A stretch of 64,000 bases of DNA from an uncultured Lachnospiraceae bacterium (GTDB lineage: Bacteria; Bacillota; Clostridia; Lachnospirales; Lachnospiraceae): assembly GCA_910585545.1 (NCBI GenBank), contig CAJUFN010000009.1, forward strand, positions 1-64,000, written 5' to 3'. Every line of letters begins with the position of its first letter. Positions within the stretch are counted from its first letter, which is position 1. This document shows, in pieces, positions 44,105 through 52,637 of this stretch. Below the pieces are notes generated by a model. That model worked only from the letters and a program-made list of their open reading frames with translations. It did no database searches and was not told the DNA's origin. The position numbers and the translations under genes are program-made.

Positions 44105-45415
44105 TACGTCATGCAATAATATACACCCGTCCCGAAAATCTTCGGCAGCCATAGCAGAGCAGGAAAGAACCAGGGTGAGCGTAGTTTCATTTTCCGAAAG
44201 GACCTCCGTGAGAAGACCTGATTTTTTTGCTTCCCGAAGGAAGGTCTGTTTGTCTGCCTTACAAGGCACGGTAAGAGCAATGCTGATTCCGGCGGCGCCG
44301 GTTTTTAAAGCTGCGTCTTTGCCAAATACATCTCGTACTTCCAAAATCAGTTTTTTGAGTTTTGCCGAATAAAGTCTTTTTAGTTTTCGCGTCTGAGAGA
44401 GCAGATGTCCGTCGCGGATGAATTGGCAAAGAGCAATTTGCTCTGTCTTAGAAGCAGTCTGATTGTAATGGTTACAAACTTTTTTGTAAGACGCTAAAAG
44501 ACTTGGCGGGAGCACCATAAAGCTTACACGGATTGACGGCAGTAAGAGTCTGGAAAATGAGCCCATGTAGATGACATTTTTACCGGCGGAGAGGCTTTGC
44601 AAAGAAGGTGTCGGGCGCTGCAAATACACGAATTCATTCTCGTAGTCATCTTCGATAATAAGGCTTCCTTGGAGGGCGGCATGCTGAATGAGTTCTAAGC
44701 GCCTGAAAACAGGCATAATATCCCCCCATTTGGTCATATGGGCGGGGGAGACATAGATGATGCCGCAGGTTTTATCACGATAATGTACGTCAAATCCATA
44801 ATCTGCAAAGACTGTACTTCCCTGAATGAAAGAAGAGGTCGGAAAAGAAACGGTTTTCGCCTTACCGAAATCAGATTTCATAAGGAGCGGGCATAAAATG
44901 TGTAAAAGACTCTGGGTGCTCGCGCCGACGACAATATCATCTGCGGTACATAGGACATTTCGGTGCGTACGGATATAATCGGCAAGCACTTCTCTTAATT
45001 CGAGTTCTCCTTGTGGTTCACCGTAGTCGATCAGTCTTTCATCTTCCCGCAGAGCGCTTTTGATATAGCGGCGCCAAAGGTCAAAACGAAATCCTTCTTT
45101 ATCAATTCCGGTGGAAGCAAAATTGTAGCGGATCGTTTCTGAAGATACCGGAAGCGGTGCCGCTTTTTTGGTATGCTTTTTGGCAATGTCGGTGACATAG
45201 TAACCGCTTTGCGGGCGTGCGACAATATAACCTTCGGCGGCGAGGGTAAGATAGGCAGACTCTACAGTAGTGCGACTAATTTGTAATTCTTTTGCACAGC
45301 GTCGAAGAGAAGGCATCTTACTTCCGGGAAGCAGACGTCTGTCTAAAATCGCTTCTTTATAATATTCGTAAACAGATAAATATAGTTTGTTTTGTTTCTG
45401 GTTGAGCTCCAACAT
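44087..45415 (-). CDS. MocR/PdxR-type regulator lacking the PLP lysine
   Basis: 442 residues. N-terminal GntR winged helix (about 10-75; 'LLPGSKMPSLRRCAKELQIS' and 'AYLTLAAEGYIVARPQSGYY') joined to an aminotransferase-like fold (about 110-440; 'DYGEPQGELELREVLADYIR', 'SLIIEDDYENEF'). In family members the PLP Schiff-base lysine lies in a G-(T/S)-F-S-K motif; here it reads GSFSR, with Arg289 encoded by AGA. The rest of the pocket, including the PLP-ring aspartate (IEDDYE), looks kept. Divergent from a B6 kinase and an S-component, so it is placed as the vitamin B6 regulator PdxR. It cannot bind PLP by the normal covalent route if the read is right. Confidence 0.85.
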   Translation of the reverse strand: MLELNQKQNKLYLSVYEYYKEAILDRRLLPGSKMPSLRRCAKELQISRTTVESAYLTLAAEGYIVARPQSGYYVTDIAKKHTKKAAPLPVSSETIRYNFASTGIDKEGFRFDLWRRYIKSALREDERLIDYGEPQGELELREVLADYIRTHRNVLCTADDIVVGASTQSLLHILCPLLMKSDFGKAKTVSFPTSSFIQGSTVFADYGFDVHYRDKTCGIIYVSPAHMTKWGDIMPVFRRLELIQHAALQGSLIIEDDYENEFVYLQRPTPSLQSLSAGKNVIYMGSFSRLLLPSIRVSFMVLPPSLLASYKKVCNHYNQTASKTEQIALCQFIRDGHLLSQTRKLKRLYSAKLKKLILEVRDVFGKDAALKTGAAGISIALTVPCKADKQTFLREAKKSGLLTEVLSENETTLTLVLSCSAMAAEDFRDGCILLHDVIKRLG

Positions 45416-45534
45416 AAAACTGCCCCCTTAAAATTTGTTATTTCTGGATATTTTTTAGATTCCACTTTAATGATATTCTATACAAGACGAAAAAAAAGTG
45501 CAATAGAAATTATGACAGAAAGTGATGGAGTTTC

Positions 45535-46401
45535 ATGAAGAAGATAGCAGTGATTCAGGATATGTCAGGATTAGGGAAATGCTCACTCACGGCAGCAATC
45601 CCGGTCATATCGGCGATGGGCGTACAGGCATGCCCGCTGCCAACCGCGATTTTAAGCAATCAGACGGGTTATGACAGTTATTTTTATGACGATTACACCG
45701 GACATATGGATGAGTTTATAAAAGAATGGAAGAAACAGAATTTTGTACCAGATGGAATTTACACCGGATTTATTGCCAGCGAACATCAGGTAGACAACAT
45801 TTTAAGATTTATACAGGAATTTGCAGTAGAAGGGACGCAGATTTTAGTCGACCCGGTGATGGGCGATAATGGCAGTGTATATAAAACATACAGTCATAGT
45901 CTATGTGAGAAAATGAAAGCGTTAGTACATCGCGCGGATGTGATCACACCGAATCTGACGGAAGCGCTGGTATTGCTAAATGGCGCCAAAAATATTGAAA
46001 AGGAGTATGAGGCAATACGAGGCATCGAAGATGCGCAAGAGTTTGAAGAGAAAGTCAAGAACCTTGGATGTCGGTTAAAGGAAGTCTATGAGCTTGAACT
46101 GGTGGTGATTACCGGTGTGGAAAACGCAAAGAAAAAAAGTATGATTGCCAATCTTGTGATTTCAAAGGACGACGATACACTGGTTCCATCTAAGAAATAC
46201 ACTGGAAGTTATTCCGGAACAGGCGATTTATTCGCATCCGTTTTGAGTGCGGGAATGGTACTTGGCAGACATCCGGTAGAGACGGTAAAAAAAGCGGTCC
46301 GTTTTCTGGAGCCGGCGATTCGTGACGCGGTAGAAGAAGGAACGGATCCAAATGACGGAGTCTGTTTTGAAACGTATTTACATTATTTGTGGGAGGTATA
46401 A
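45535..46401 (+). CDS. Pyridoxal/pyridoxine/pyridoxamine kinase
   Basis: 288 residues, ribokinase fold of the PdxK/PdxY type. It phosphorylates B6 vitamers with ATP for salvage to PLP. 'VIQDMSGLGKCSLTAAIPVI' is the N-terminal substrate loop, 'LVDPVMGDNGSVY' and 'DVITPNLTEA' are the magnesium/phosphate blocks, and 'SGTGDLFASVLSAGM' is the anion hole with the catalytic aspartate. GATGGAG precedes the ATG. Two bases upstream of an ECF S-component and divergent from a MocR regulator, so the three form a salvage unit. Confidence 0.9.
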   Translation: MKKIAVIQDMSGLGKCSLTAAIPVISAMGVQACPLPTAILSNQTGYDSYFYDDYTGHMDEFIKEWKKQNFVPDGIYTGFIASEHQVDNILRFIQEFAVEGTQILVDPVMGDNGSVYKTYSHSLCEKMKALVHRADVITPNLTEALVLLNGAKNIEKEYEAIRGIEDAQEFEEKVKNLGCRLKEVYELELVVITGVENAKKKSMIANLVISKDDDTLVPSKKYTGSYSGTGDLFASVLSAGMVLGRHPVETVKKAVRFLEPAIRDAVEEGTDPNDGVCFETYLHYLWEV

Positions 46402-46403
46402 CA

Positions 46404-46952
46404 ATGGCAATGACATCAGAAAGGGCACATGCCCAAGGCAGAGGAAATGAAGCAGTAAAGAAAATGGTGCTGACAGCATTTATGGCGGCGCTTATCACAT
46501 TATTGACAGCATATATCTGTCACGTACCAATCGGAATCAACGAAGGATATATTCATTTTGGAGATGCGTTTATTTATATAGCAGCAGCCATCCTACCTAC
46601 GCCCTATGCGATGGCAGCAGGTGCGATTGGCGCAGGTCTTGCAGATTTGCTGACGGCGCCGGTATGGGCGCCGGCAACGATCATAATAAAGCTGTTACTT
46701 GTACTTCCGTTTACAAGCAAAGAGAATAAAGTGATTTGTAAAAGAAATGTTATGGCATTGTTTATGGCATTTGTGATTCTTGTGTCAGGCTATTTTTTGG
46801 CAGAAGGCGTAATGTTTGGATTTAAAGCAGCGCTTTTGACCTCCGTGCTTGGCAATGTGATCCAGGCGTCGGGAAGCGCAGCAATTTTTATTCTTTTTGG
46901 CACGGCATTGGATCGCATGCATTTTAAAACACGTTTTTTAAAAAATTCTTAA
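46404..46952 (+). CDS. ECF transporter S-component, putative vitamin B6
   Basis: 182 residues with about six membrane helices, a typical ECF S subunit ('FMAALITLLTAYICHVPIG', 'EGYIHFGDAFIYIAAAIL', 'AAGAIGAGLADLLTAPVW'). It begins two bases after the B6 kinase, from an ATG with GGGAGG upstream, so it is in the same operon. Pairing with the kinase makes pyridoxine or pyridoxal the likely cargo (a PdxU-type protein). The kinase would trap the imported vitamin. The shared ECF energising module lies elsewhere. Confidence 0.8.
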   Translation: MAMTSERAHAQGRGNEAVKKMVLTAFMAALITLLTAYICHVPIGINEGYIHFGDAFIYIAAAILPTPYAMAAGAIGAGLADLLTAPVWAPATIIIKLLLVLPFTSKENKVICKRNVMALFMAFVILVSGYFLAEGVMFGFKAALLTSVLGNVIQASGSAAIFILFGTALDRMHFKTRFLKNS

Positions 46953-47042
46953 ATTGGTATCATTTGGGATGACAGAACGTAGAATTTGTGTATAATAAGA
47001 GATTAGTGGCTAAAAGAAACAAAACAATCTGAGGAGAATTAC

Positions 47043-47525
47043 ATGTTAAAACAATATGCACTGATATTTTTTATTTCTATGGTACCATTAATTGAACTGC
47101 GTGCCGCAGTTCCGATTGCGATTGGACTAAAGATTCCCATTGTTGCAGCATATGTGACTTGTATTATCGGCAATATGCTTCCGGTTCCGATTATTTATCT
47201 GTTTGCAAGAAAAGTATTGGAGTGGGGAAAGGAAAAACCGGTTATTGGAAAATTTTTTACATTTTGTCTGGAAAAAGGTGAAAAAGGCGGACGTAAACTC
47301 CAGGAAAAGGCGGGAAGAGGCTTATATGTGGCGTTGTTTTTATTCGTGGGAATTCCGCTTCCGGGAACAGGCGCATGGACCGGAACATTGGCAGCAAGTC
47401 TTTTAGATATGGATTTTAAGAAAAGTATAATTGCAGTTATGGGCGGTGTGATCCTGGCAGGAATTATCATGGGAGCAGGAGCAGCGGGAGCTTTTGGAGC
47501 GTTAGGAACGGTGTTTGGCTCATAA
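47043..47525 (+). CDS. Small multidrug export protein family (COG2426)
   Basis: 160 residues, about four membrane helices. 'SMVPLIELRAAVPIAIGL' near the start and 'FLFVGIPLPGTGAWTGTLAA' in the second half are the signature blocks of PF06695. The name is historical; substrate and function are not established. A TATAAT at 46991-46996 lies upstream with only a weak -35. GAGGAG precedes the ATG; a hairpin terminator follows. Confidence 0.85.
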   Translation: MLKQYALIFFISMVPLIELRAAVPIAIGLKIPIVAAYVTCIIGNMLPVPIIYLFARKVLEWGKEKPVIGKFFTFCLEKGEKGGRKLQEKAGRGLYVALFLFVGIPLPGTGAWTGTLAASLLDMDFKKSIIAVMGGVILAGIIMGAGAAGAFGALGTVFGS

Positions 47526-47554
47526 GTATATCGAAAAATAAATATGGAAAATGT

Positions 47555-47586
47555 AAAAAAGACATAGCATGCTGCTGTGTCTTTTT
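47555..47586. terminator. Hairpin between convergent genes
   Basis: AAAAAGACATAGCA pairs with TGCTGTGTCTTTTT (one G-U), three-base loop. T-runs on both strands make it bidirectional. Confidence 0.8.
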
Positions 47587-47601
47587 GCTGCCAAGCATCT
47601 G

Positions 47602-47925
47602 TTATTCCTTTAAAAGACCGCGAATATAAGCGGTAGCAAGGCGTTTATCCTCCGGAGCGAGTCTGCCATAGGATTCTAATAATTGTTGTTGTTGCTCTGT
47701 CAGATGCAGCTCTTTAATCTCATCTGCAAAGAAATCAGAAAGTGTAATTCCAAATGCATTACACATTTTTTGCAGAGTAGGTATTGTAGGAATATTTGTT
47801 CTTGCGGTCATATTACTAAGTGTCGACATCGAAAGCTCAGCCTCTTTCGCAAGGCGGTAATAACTCCAGCCGCGTTCTTTGCGTAGTTCTTCAATATGCT
47901 GTATCACATCTGTATCACGTACCAT
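47602..47925 (-). CDS. XRE-family regulator A
   Basis: 107 residues. Cro/CI-type helix-turn-helix fills residues 5-70 ('RGWSYYRLAKEAELSMSTLS', 'TIPTLQKMCNAFGITLSDFF'). The short tail 'LTEQQQQLLESYGRLAPEDK' is a common dimer helix in Firmicutes XRE proteins. About 70 percent identical in aligned blocks to the next upstream gene (48042-48368), a tandem duplicate. ATG at 47925 after GATGAGG. Targets unknown; each copy probably binds its own upstream region, which is also duplicated. Confidence 0.82.
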   Translation of the reverse strand: MVRDTDVIQHIEELRKERGWSYYRLAKEAELSMSTLSNMTARTNIPTIPTLQKMCNAFGITLSDFFADEIKELHLTEQQQQLLESYGRLAPEDKRLATAYIRGLLKE

Positions 47926-48041
47926 AATAACCTCATCCCTGAAATAATCTATATTAATTCTATTTTAACTAACTTGTGAAATACGGATAGATATTAAAAG
48001 GAGTATTAAAATGTAGTGTTCAAATCAACAGTAATAAATAT

Positions 48042-48368
48042 CTATAATTGTTTCAGAAGACCTAAAATGTAAGCAGTAGCAAGCCGTCTTTCTTCAGAAT
48101 TCAACTGCCCGTAATTCTTCAGCAATTGTATCTGCTGCTTTGTAAGGTGCATTTCGTTTATCTCATCAGCAAAAAAGTCCGAAAGCGTAATTCCAAATGC
48201 ATCACATATTTTCTGTAATGTAGGTATGCTTGGAATCGTTGTCCGTAAAGTCATATTGCTAAGGGTAGACATAGGAATACCGGATTCTTTTGATAACCGG
48301 TAAGAAGTCCATCCACGTTTGTTGCAAAGATCCTGTATATGTTGTATTACATCTGTGTCGCGTATCAT
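48042..48368 (-). CDS. XRE-family regulator B (tandem paralogue)
   Basis: 108 residues from the ATG at 48368, preferred over one four codons upstream because TGAGGATTA then has normal spacing. Same layout as regulator A: 'RGWTSYRLSKESGIPMSTLS', 'SIPTLQKICDAFGITLSDFF', tail 'LTKQQIQLLKNYGQLNSEER'. Divergent from the cysteine-rich membrane protein at 48505, whose promoter is bracketed by an inverted repeat. It may control that gene. Confidence 0.82.
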   Translation of the reverse strand: MIRDTDVIQHIQDLCNKRGWTSYRLSKESGIPMSTLSNMTLRTTIPSIPTLQKICDAFGITLSDFFADEINEMHLTKQQIQLLKNYGQLNSEERRLATAYILGLLKQL

Positions 48369-48449
48369 ATTAATCCTCATTCCCGAAATAAAATCTAGTG
48401 CTCAATTCTATTCTATCCTACTATACAAATTTCTATAGATTTTAAACGG

Positions 48450-48490
48450 AGTACTACAAATAATACTCAAAAGAGGTATAATGGTAGTAC
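48450..48490 (+). promoter_or_regulatory. Promoter with inverted repeat before the cysteine-rich protein
   Basis: TATAAT at 48477-48482; GTACTAC (48450-48456) and GTAGTAC (48484-48490) flank it as an inverted repeat. No good -35 is visible, so an activator or repressor is likely, with XRE regulator B as the candidate. Confidence 0.45.
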
Positions 48491-48504
48491 GGAGGTATAG
48501 AGGG

Positions 48505-49011
48505 ATGAAATATAAAAAACAATCAGTAATTTTGATGGGAATTGTTCTCGGAGTCAGTATTTTAACAGGAAAATGTACAAGAAATCCGTGCAGTTGGTGT
48601 GAGAACGGTCCCAGAAATATTTTGAGATTATATGAAGGAAAACAAGGCGCGGGACTTTTAAATATAAATTCATGGGAATTGATACCATTAGTACCGGAAG
48701 AAGAAAAAGAAAGCGGTATGATGACCATACATAGTCAGGCCGAGAAAGAGGGAAGTATGATAGAAGTGACATATAATATAGCCCAGAAGAAGACGCAAGG
48801 GATTATTCATTTAGGGGAAAAGAGTATGCCGGACCAGAAAAAAATGAGAAAGTTTTTATGCAGGGATTGTGTGGAAAAATTCTTGAAAGAGTGCGAAAGT
48901 GATGTCGTTTATTATGTATATGAAAGCGGAGCGGTATTGCCGATCATGGAAATGTCAGAAACGAAGATGGAGGCAGGATATGAGATTTGGCTGGGGATCG
49001 AAGAGGAGTAA
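48505..49011 (+). CDS. Cysteine-containing membrane-anchored protein, unknown
   Basis: 168 residues from the ATG at 48505, chosen for GGAGG upstream. An N-terminal helix (about 6-20) ends near 'LTGKC', which misses a proper lipobox by one residue, so it is a signal anchor or a cleaved signal. Two cysteine clusters, 'KCTRNPCSWCENGP' (about 23-36) and 'FLCRDCVEKFLKEC' (about 118-131), could bind a metal or form disulfides. Between them a beta-rich segment. No family recognised. Regulated by the neighbouring XRE gene at best guess. Confidence 0.6.
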   Translation: MKYKKQSVILMGIVLGVSILTGKCTRNPCSWCENGPRNILRLYEGKQGAGLLNINSWELIPLVPEEEKESGMMTIHSQAEKEGSMIEVTYNIAQKKTQGIIHLGEKSMPDQKKMRKFLCRDCVEKFLKECESDVVYYVYESGAVLPIMEMSETKMEAGYEIWLGIEEE

Positions 49012-49115
49012 AGTTTTCTGACAGTAGTAAAATAAATAGAATTGCGTTATAATGTGCTAAATACATATTTTGAGTTTGAAGAATGGATATACCTGAAGAT
49101 AAAGGAGAGTAAGAT

Positions 49116-50540
49116 ATGGATAGAGTACTGTTGCAGGGATTTGAATGGTATTTGCCAGAAGATGCAAGCCATTGGAAACGTCTCGGGGAACGCGCGGCAG
49201 ATTTGAAAAAAGCCGGAATTACGGATGTGTGGATGCCGCCGGCTTATAAAGGAGCGAATGGATGCCAGGATGTAGGATATGGCGTATATGATTTATATGA
49301 TCTGGGAGAGTTTGAACAAAAAGGAAGCATAGCGACAAAATATGGCACGAAAGAGGAGTATTTGCAAGCAATCGCGGCACTACATAGAGAAGGAATTGAG
49401 GTAGTAGCAGATATTGTGCTCAATCATAAGATGGGAGCAGATGGATGTGAAAATGTCCGCGTAGAAGCGGTGAATGAAACCAATCGTAATCAGATCATCG
49501 GCCGAGATGAAATATCTGCATGGACGACATTCTGTTTTCCGGGAAGGAATCGGAAATATTCCGATTTTTGCTGGAACCATACGCATTTTGACGGTGTGGA
49601 CTGGGATGACAGGAAAAAAAGACATCAGATATTCCAGTTTGAAGGAAAAGAGTGGGATGGAGAAGTAGATACGGAGAATGGAAACTACGATTATCTCATG
49701 GGTGCAGATCTGGATATGAATAATTCGGAAGTGGTTGAGGAATTAAAACGCTGGGGCGAATGGTACATACAGATGACTGATATTGACGGTGTGCGTCTGG
49801 ACGCAGTAAAGCATATCTGTTTTACGTTCTTCACTGATTGGCTTTCTTGTTTACGTCAAAGAACAGGCAGAGAATTGTGGGCAGTTGGAGAGTATTGGAG
49901 TCCGAAGCTGGAATCTTTGCTTCATTATATAGAAAAAAGTGGAGAGGTGATGAGCCTGTTCGACGTGCCGCTTCATTTTCATTTCATGCAAGCTTCTGTG
50001 GGAAACGGAAATTTTGATATGAGCAAAATATTTGAAGGAACGCTGACGCAGGCAAAACCGAATCTGGCGGTAACATTCGTAGATAATCATGATACACAGC
50101 CGGGGCAGGCGTTACAGTCGTGGGTAGAGCCATGGTTTAAGCCGCTTGCCTATGCATTGATTTTGCTTCGTAAAGAAGGAACTCCTTGTGTATTTTATGG
50201 AGACTATTATGGAATTCCCCACGATGGAATCTTGCCTATGCAGAATGTGATCGATAGATTGCTCAAGGTGCGTAAAGAGATGGACGATGCAGGGCAGCAG
50301 GATTATCTGGATGATCCTAATATCATTGGCTGGGTAAGAAAGCAAAATGAAAGGTGCTGTGCAGTGGTCATGTCGGACAGCGTTGGCGGAACAAAGAAGA
50401 TGTTGGTGGGCGAAGCATTTTTGGGACAAAGATTTGCGGATGTCTTAGGTAACTGCAAAGAAGAGGTTGAGATTGGGGCAGATGGATACGGAACATTTCC
50501 GGTAGAAGGCGGAAGCGTGTCCGTGTGGAAAGCGATATAA
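49116..50540 (+). CDS. Intracellular alpha-amylase (GH13_5-like)
   Basis: 474 residues, no signal peptide. Hydrolyses internal alpha-1,4 bonds of glycogen or imported maltodextrins in the cytoplasm. The start 'LLQGFEWYLP' is typical of the Bacillus-type liquefying amylase subfamily. Catalytic set: 'VVADIVLNHKMGAD' (region I), nucleophile Asp229 in GVRLDAVKH, acid/base Glu259 in AVGEYWS, transition-state Asp326 in VDNHDTQPGQ. Calcium-site asparagine in region I is kept. AAAGGAGAG precedes the ATG. Single gene. Confidence 0.93.
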   Translation: MDRVLLQGFEWYLPEDASHWKRLGERAADLKKAGITDVWMPPAYKGANGCQDVGYGVYDLYDLGEFEQKGSIATKYGTKEEYLQAIAALHREGIEVVADIVLNHKMGADGCENVRVEAVNETNRNQIIGRDEISAWTTFCFPGRNRKYSDFCWNHTHFDGVDWDDRKKRHQIFQFEGKEWDGEVDTENGNYDYLMGADLDMNNSEVVEELKRWGEWYIQMTDIDGVRLDAVKHICFTFFTDWLSCLRQRTGRELWAVGEYWSPKLESLLHYIEKSGEVMSLFDVPLHFHFMQASVGNGNFDMSKIFEGTLTQAKPNLAVTFVDNHDTQPGQALQSWVEPWFKPLAYALILLRKEGTPCVFYGDYYGIPHDGILPMQNVIDRLLKVRKEMDDAGQQDYLDDPNIIGWVRKQNERCCAVVMSDSVGGTKKMLVGEAFLGQRFADVLGNCKEEVEIGADGYGTFPVEGGSVSVWKAI

Positions 50541-50595
50541 TGTCTGGAAATGATGGTTTGTTGTTGTGGCAGGAAAGAAAAAACAGAGTGCACTC

Positions 50596-50624
50596 TTGAT
50601 TTTTGGTTTTTGCGGTATTATAAT
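50596..50624 (+). promoter_or_regulatory. Promoter of ilvE
   Basis: TTGATT (50596-50601) and TATAAT (50619-50624), 17-base spacer, about 39 bases before the ATG at 50663. No T-box or attenuator can fit. Confidence 0.7.
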
Positions 50625-50662
50625 GGGAAAAGATAAAAAAGTACACAAGGATGGTGAGTTTG

Positions 50663-51688
50663 ATGGAGAAAAAGAATATTGATTGGTCAAATATTGGTTT
50701 TGGTTATATGCAGACGGATAAGCGTTATGTTTCTAATTATAAAAACGGAGCATGGGACGAGGGGATGCTTACCGAAGATGCAAATGTGGTAATTAGTGAG
50801 TGCGCTGGCGTTTTGCAGTATGCACAGACTTGTTTTGAAGGTTTAAAAGCATATACGACGGAGGATGGTCATATCGTGACATTTCGTCCGGAATTAAATG
50901 CAAAGAGAATGGTGGATAGCGCACAGCGTTTATGCATGCCTGTATTTCCGGAAGACAGGTTTATCGATGCGGTACAAAAGGTAGTCGAGGCGAATGCGGC
51001 ATATGTTCCACCATATGGTTCCGGTGCAACGCTTTACCTTCGCCCTTATATGTTTGGCTCTAATCCGGTTATCGGGGTAAAGCCGGCAGACGAATATCAG
51101 TTTAGGTTGTTTGCCACTCCGGTTGGACCATATTTTAAAGGCGGGGCAAAACCGATTACGATTCGTGTATGTGATTATGACCGCGCAGCGCCGCATGGTA
51201 CGGGACACATCAAAGCAGGTCTTAATTATGCGATGAGTTTATATGCGATCACAGATGCGCATGCACAGGGATATGATGAGAATATGTATCTCGATTCGGC
51301 TACGAGAACGAAGATAGAAGAAACAGGCGGAGCGAATTTTATCTTTGTTACCAAGGATGGTAAGGTGGTAACACCGAAATCAGATACGATTCTTCCATCT
51401 ATCACAAGACGTTCTTTAATGTACGTTGCAAAAGAATATCTGGGCATGGAAGTGGAAGAAAGAGAAGTATTGTTTGAAGAGATAAAGGATTTTGCAGAGT
51501 GTGGTCTTTGCGGAACAGCGGCGGTTATTTCTCCGGTCGGAAAGGTGGTAAACCACGGAGAAGAAATCTGTTTCCCAAGCGGAATGGATGATATGGGACC
51601 GGTTACAAAGAAATTATATGACACATTGACCGGCATTCAGATGGGACGCATCGAAGCGCCGGAGGGATGGATCAAGGTAATTAAATAG
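50663..51688 (+). CDS. ilvE: Branched-chain amino acid aminotransferase
   Basis: 341 residues, fold-type IV PLP enzyme that makes or breaks down Leu, Ile and Val with 2-oxoglutarate/glutamate. 'GVLQYAQTCFEGLKAY' and 'RPELNAKRM' are the N-terminal blocks, 'HIKAGLNYAMSL' contains the PLP lysine, and 'FAECGLCGTAAVISPVG' is the phosphate and specificity loop of the long BCAT type. Start at 50663 is chosen over 50651, which has no spacing for a ribosome site. Followed by a terminator. Confidence 0.95.
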   Translation: MEKKNIDWSNIGFGYMQTDKRYVSNYKNGAWDEGMLTEDANVVISECAGVLQYAQTCFEGLKAYTTEDGHIVTFRPELNAKRMVDSAQRLCMPVFPEDRFIDAVQKVVEANAAYVPPYGSGATLYLRPYMFGSNPVIGVKPADEYQFRLFATPVGPYFKGGAKPITIRVCDYDRAAPHGTGHIKAGLNYAMSLYAITDAHAQGYDENMYLDSATRTKIEETGGANFIFVTKDGKVVTPKSDTILPSITRRSLMYVAKEYLGMEVEEREVLFEEIKDFAECGLCGTAAVISPVGKVVNHGEEICFPSGMDDMGPVTKKLYDTLTGIQMGRIEAPEGWIKVIK

Positions 51689-51694
51689 GATTGG

Positions 51695-51725
51695 AAAAGC
51701 GGATCAGTTGAATGGTCCGCTTTTT
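51695..51725 (+). terminator. Terminator of ilvE
   Basis: AAAAGCGGATCA (51695-51706) pairs with TGGTCCGCTTTT (51713-51724) with one G-T pair, then T's. Confidence 0.88.
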
Positions 51726-51811
51726 AGGTAACAATTCAGCCATGCACAAAAATTTATGGTATACTTATTTAATATTGTTAGGTGATAAGATGGATAATAA
51801 AGGATGAAGAT

Positions 51812-52564
51812 ATGGAAGCATATACAAGTTTTGCGGCAGTTTATGATACGTTTATGGATAACATTCCTTATGAGGAATGGATGGGGTATCTAAAGGAACT
51901 GTTTTGGGAATATGGGATAGAGAACGGCTTGATGTTAGACCTTGGCTGCGGGACCGGAACGCTTACGGAGTTGATGGCAGCTGAGGGCTATGATATGATT
52001 GGGATTGATAATGCCGAGGAGATGCTGGAGATTGCGCAGGAGAAGAAGAGGGCATCCGGGCATGATATTTTATATCTTTTGCAGGATATGAGAGAGTTCG
52101 AGCTTTACGGAACGGTAAAAGGGGTGTATAGTATCTGTGATTCGCTGAATTATATTACAGAGGAGGCGGAGCTTATTCAGGTATTTTCTCTGGTGAATAA
52201 TTATCTTGATCCAGGCGGTATCTTTATCTTTGATTTTAATACGACTTATAAATACCGGGAGATTCTCGGTGAGCGGACGATTGCGGAAAACCGCGAGGAA
52301 TGCAGCTTTATCTGGGAGAATTATTACTATGAGGATGAAAAAATCAACGAGTATGATTTAAGTCTGTTCATAAAAGAGGATTCCGGATTATATCGAAAAT
52401 ATGAGGAAACACATTTTCAGAAGGCGTATGAGCTGGAGGGGATGAAGCAGCTGTTAGAGAAATCAGGACTTCAATTCGTGACGGCATATGACGCATTTAC
52501 CAAAGAGGCGCCTTCGGATACGAGTGAGCGTATTTATGTAATTGCAAGAGAGCATGGAAAATGA
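51812..52564 (+). CDS. SAM-dependent methyltransferase
   Basis: 250 residues. Class I Rossmann methyltransferase: motif I 'LMLDLGCGTGTLTELMA' (SAM glycine loop, about 40-56), acidic loop 'MIGIDNAEEML', motif 'SICDSLNYI', and 'PGGIFIFDFNTTYKY'. It is the Firmicutes YqeM-like type often found near rsfS and nadD, but neither is here. Substrate unknown. The ATG at 51812 follows AAGGATG; a GTG 30 bases upstream is ignored. 73 bases before hslO, so they may share a transcript. Confidence 0.85.
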   Translation: MEAYTSFAAVYDTFMDNIPYEEWMGYLKELFWEYGIENGLMLDLGCGTGTLTELMAAEGYDMIGIDNAEEMLEIAQEKKRASGHDILYLLQDMREFELYGTVKGVYSICDSLNYITEEAELIQVFSLVNNYLDPGGIFIFDFNTTYKYREILGERTIAENREECSFIWENYYYEDEKINEYDLSLFIKEDSGLYRKYEETHFQKAYELEGMKQLLEKSGLQFVTAYDAFTKEAPSDTSERIYVIAREHGK

Positions 52565-52637
52565 GATACAAAGTACACGAAGTGATGACAGAAAAAGAAT
52601 AGAAGAATAGAAGAAGAATAGAAGAAGGATGGAAGAA

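Larger units (their letters stand above)
47602..48460. repeat. Tandem duplication of an XRE gene with its upstream region
   Basis: Coding units 47602-47925 and 48042-48368 align along their whole length. The bases ahead of each start also align ('CCTCAT(C/T)CC(T/C)GAAATAA', 'ATTCTATT' and the block TTAAA(A/C)GGAGTA(T/C)TA at 47995-48010 and 48441-48455). The GGAGTA block is a candidate shared operator. Confidence 0.7.
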
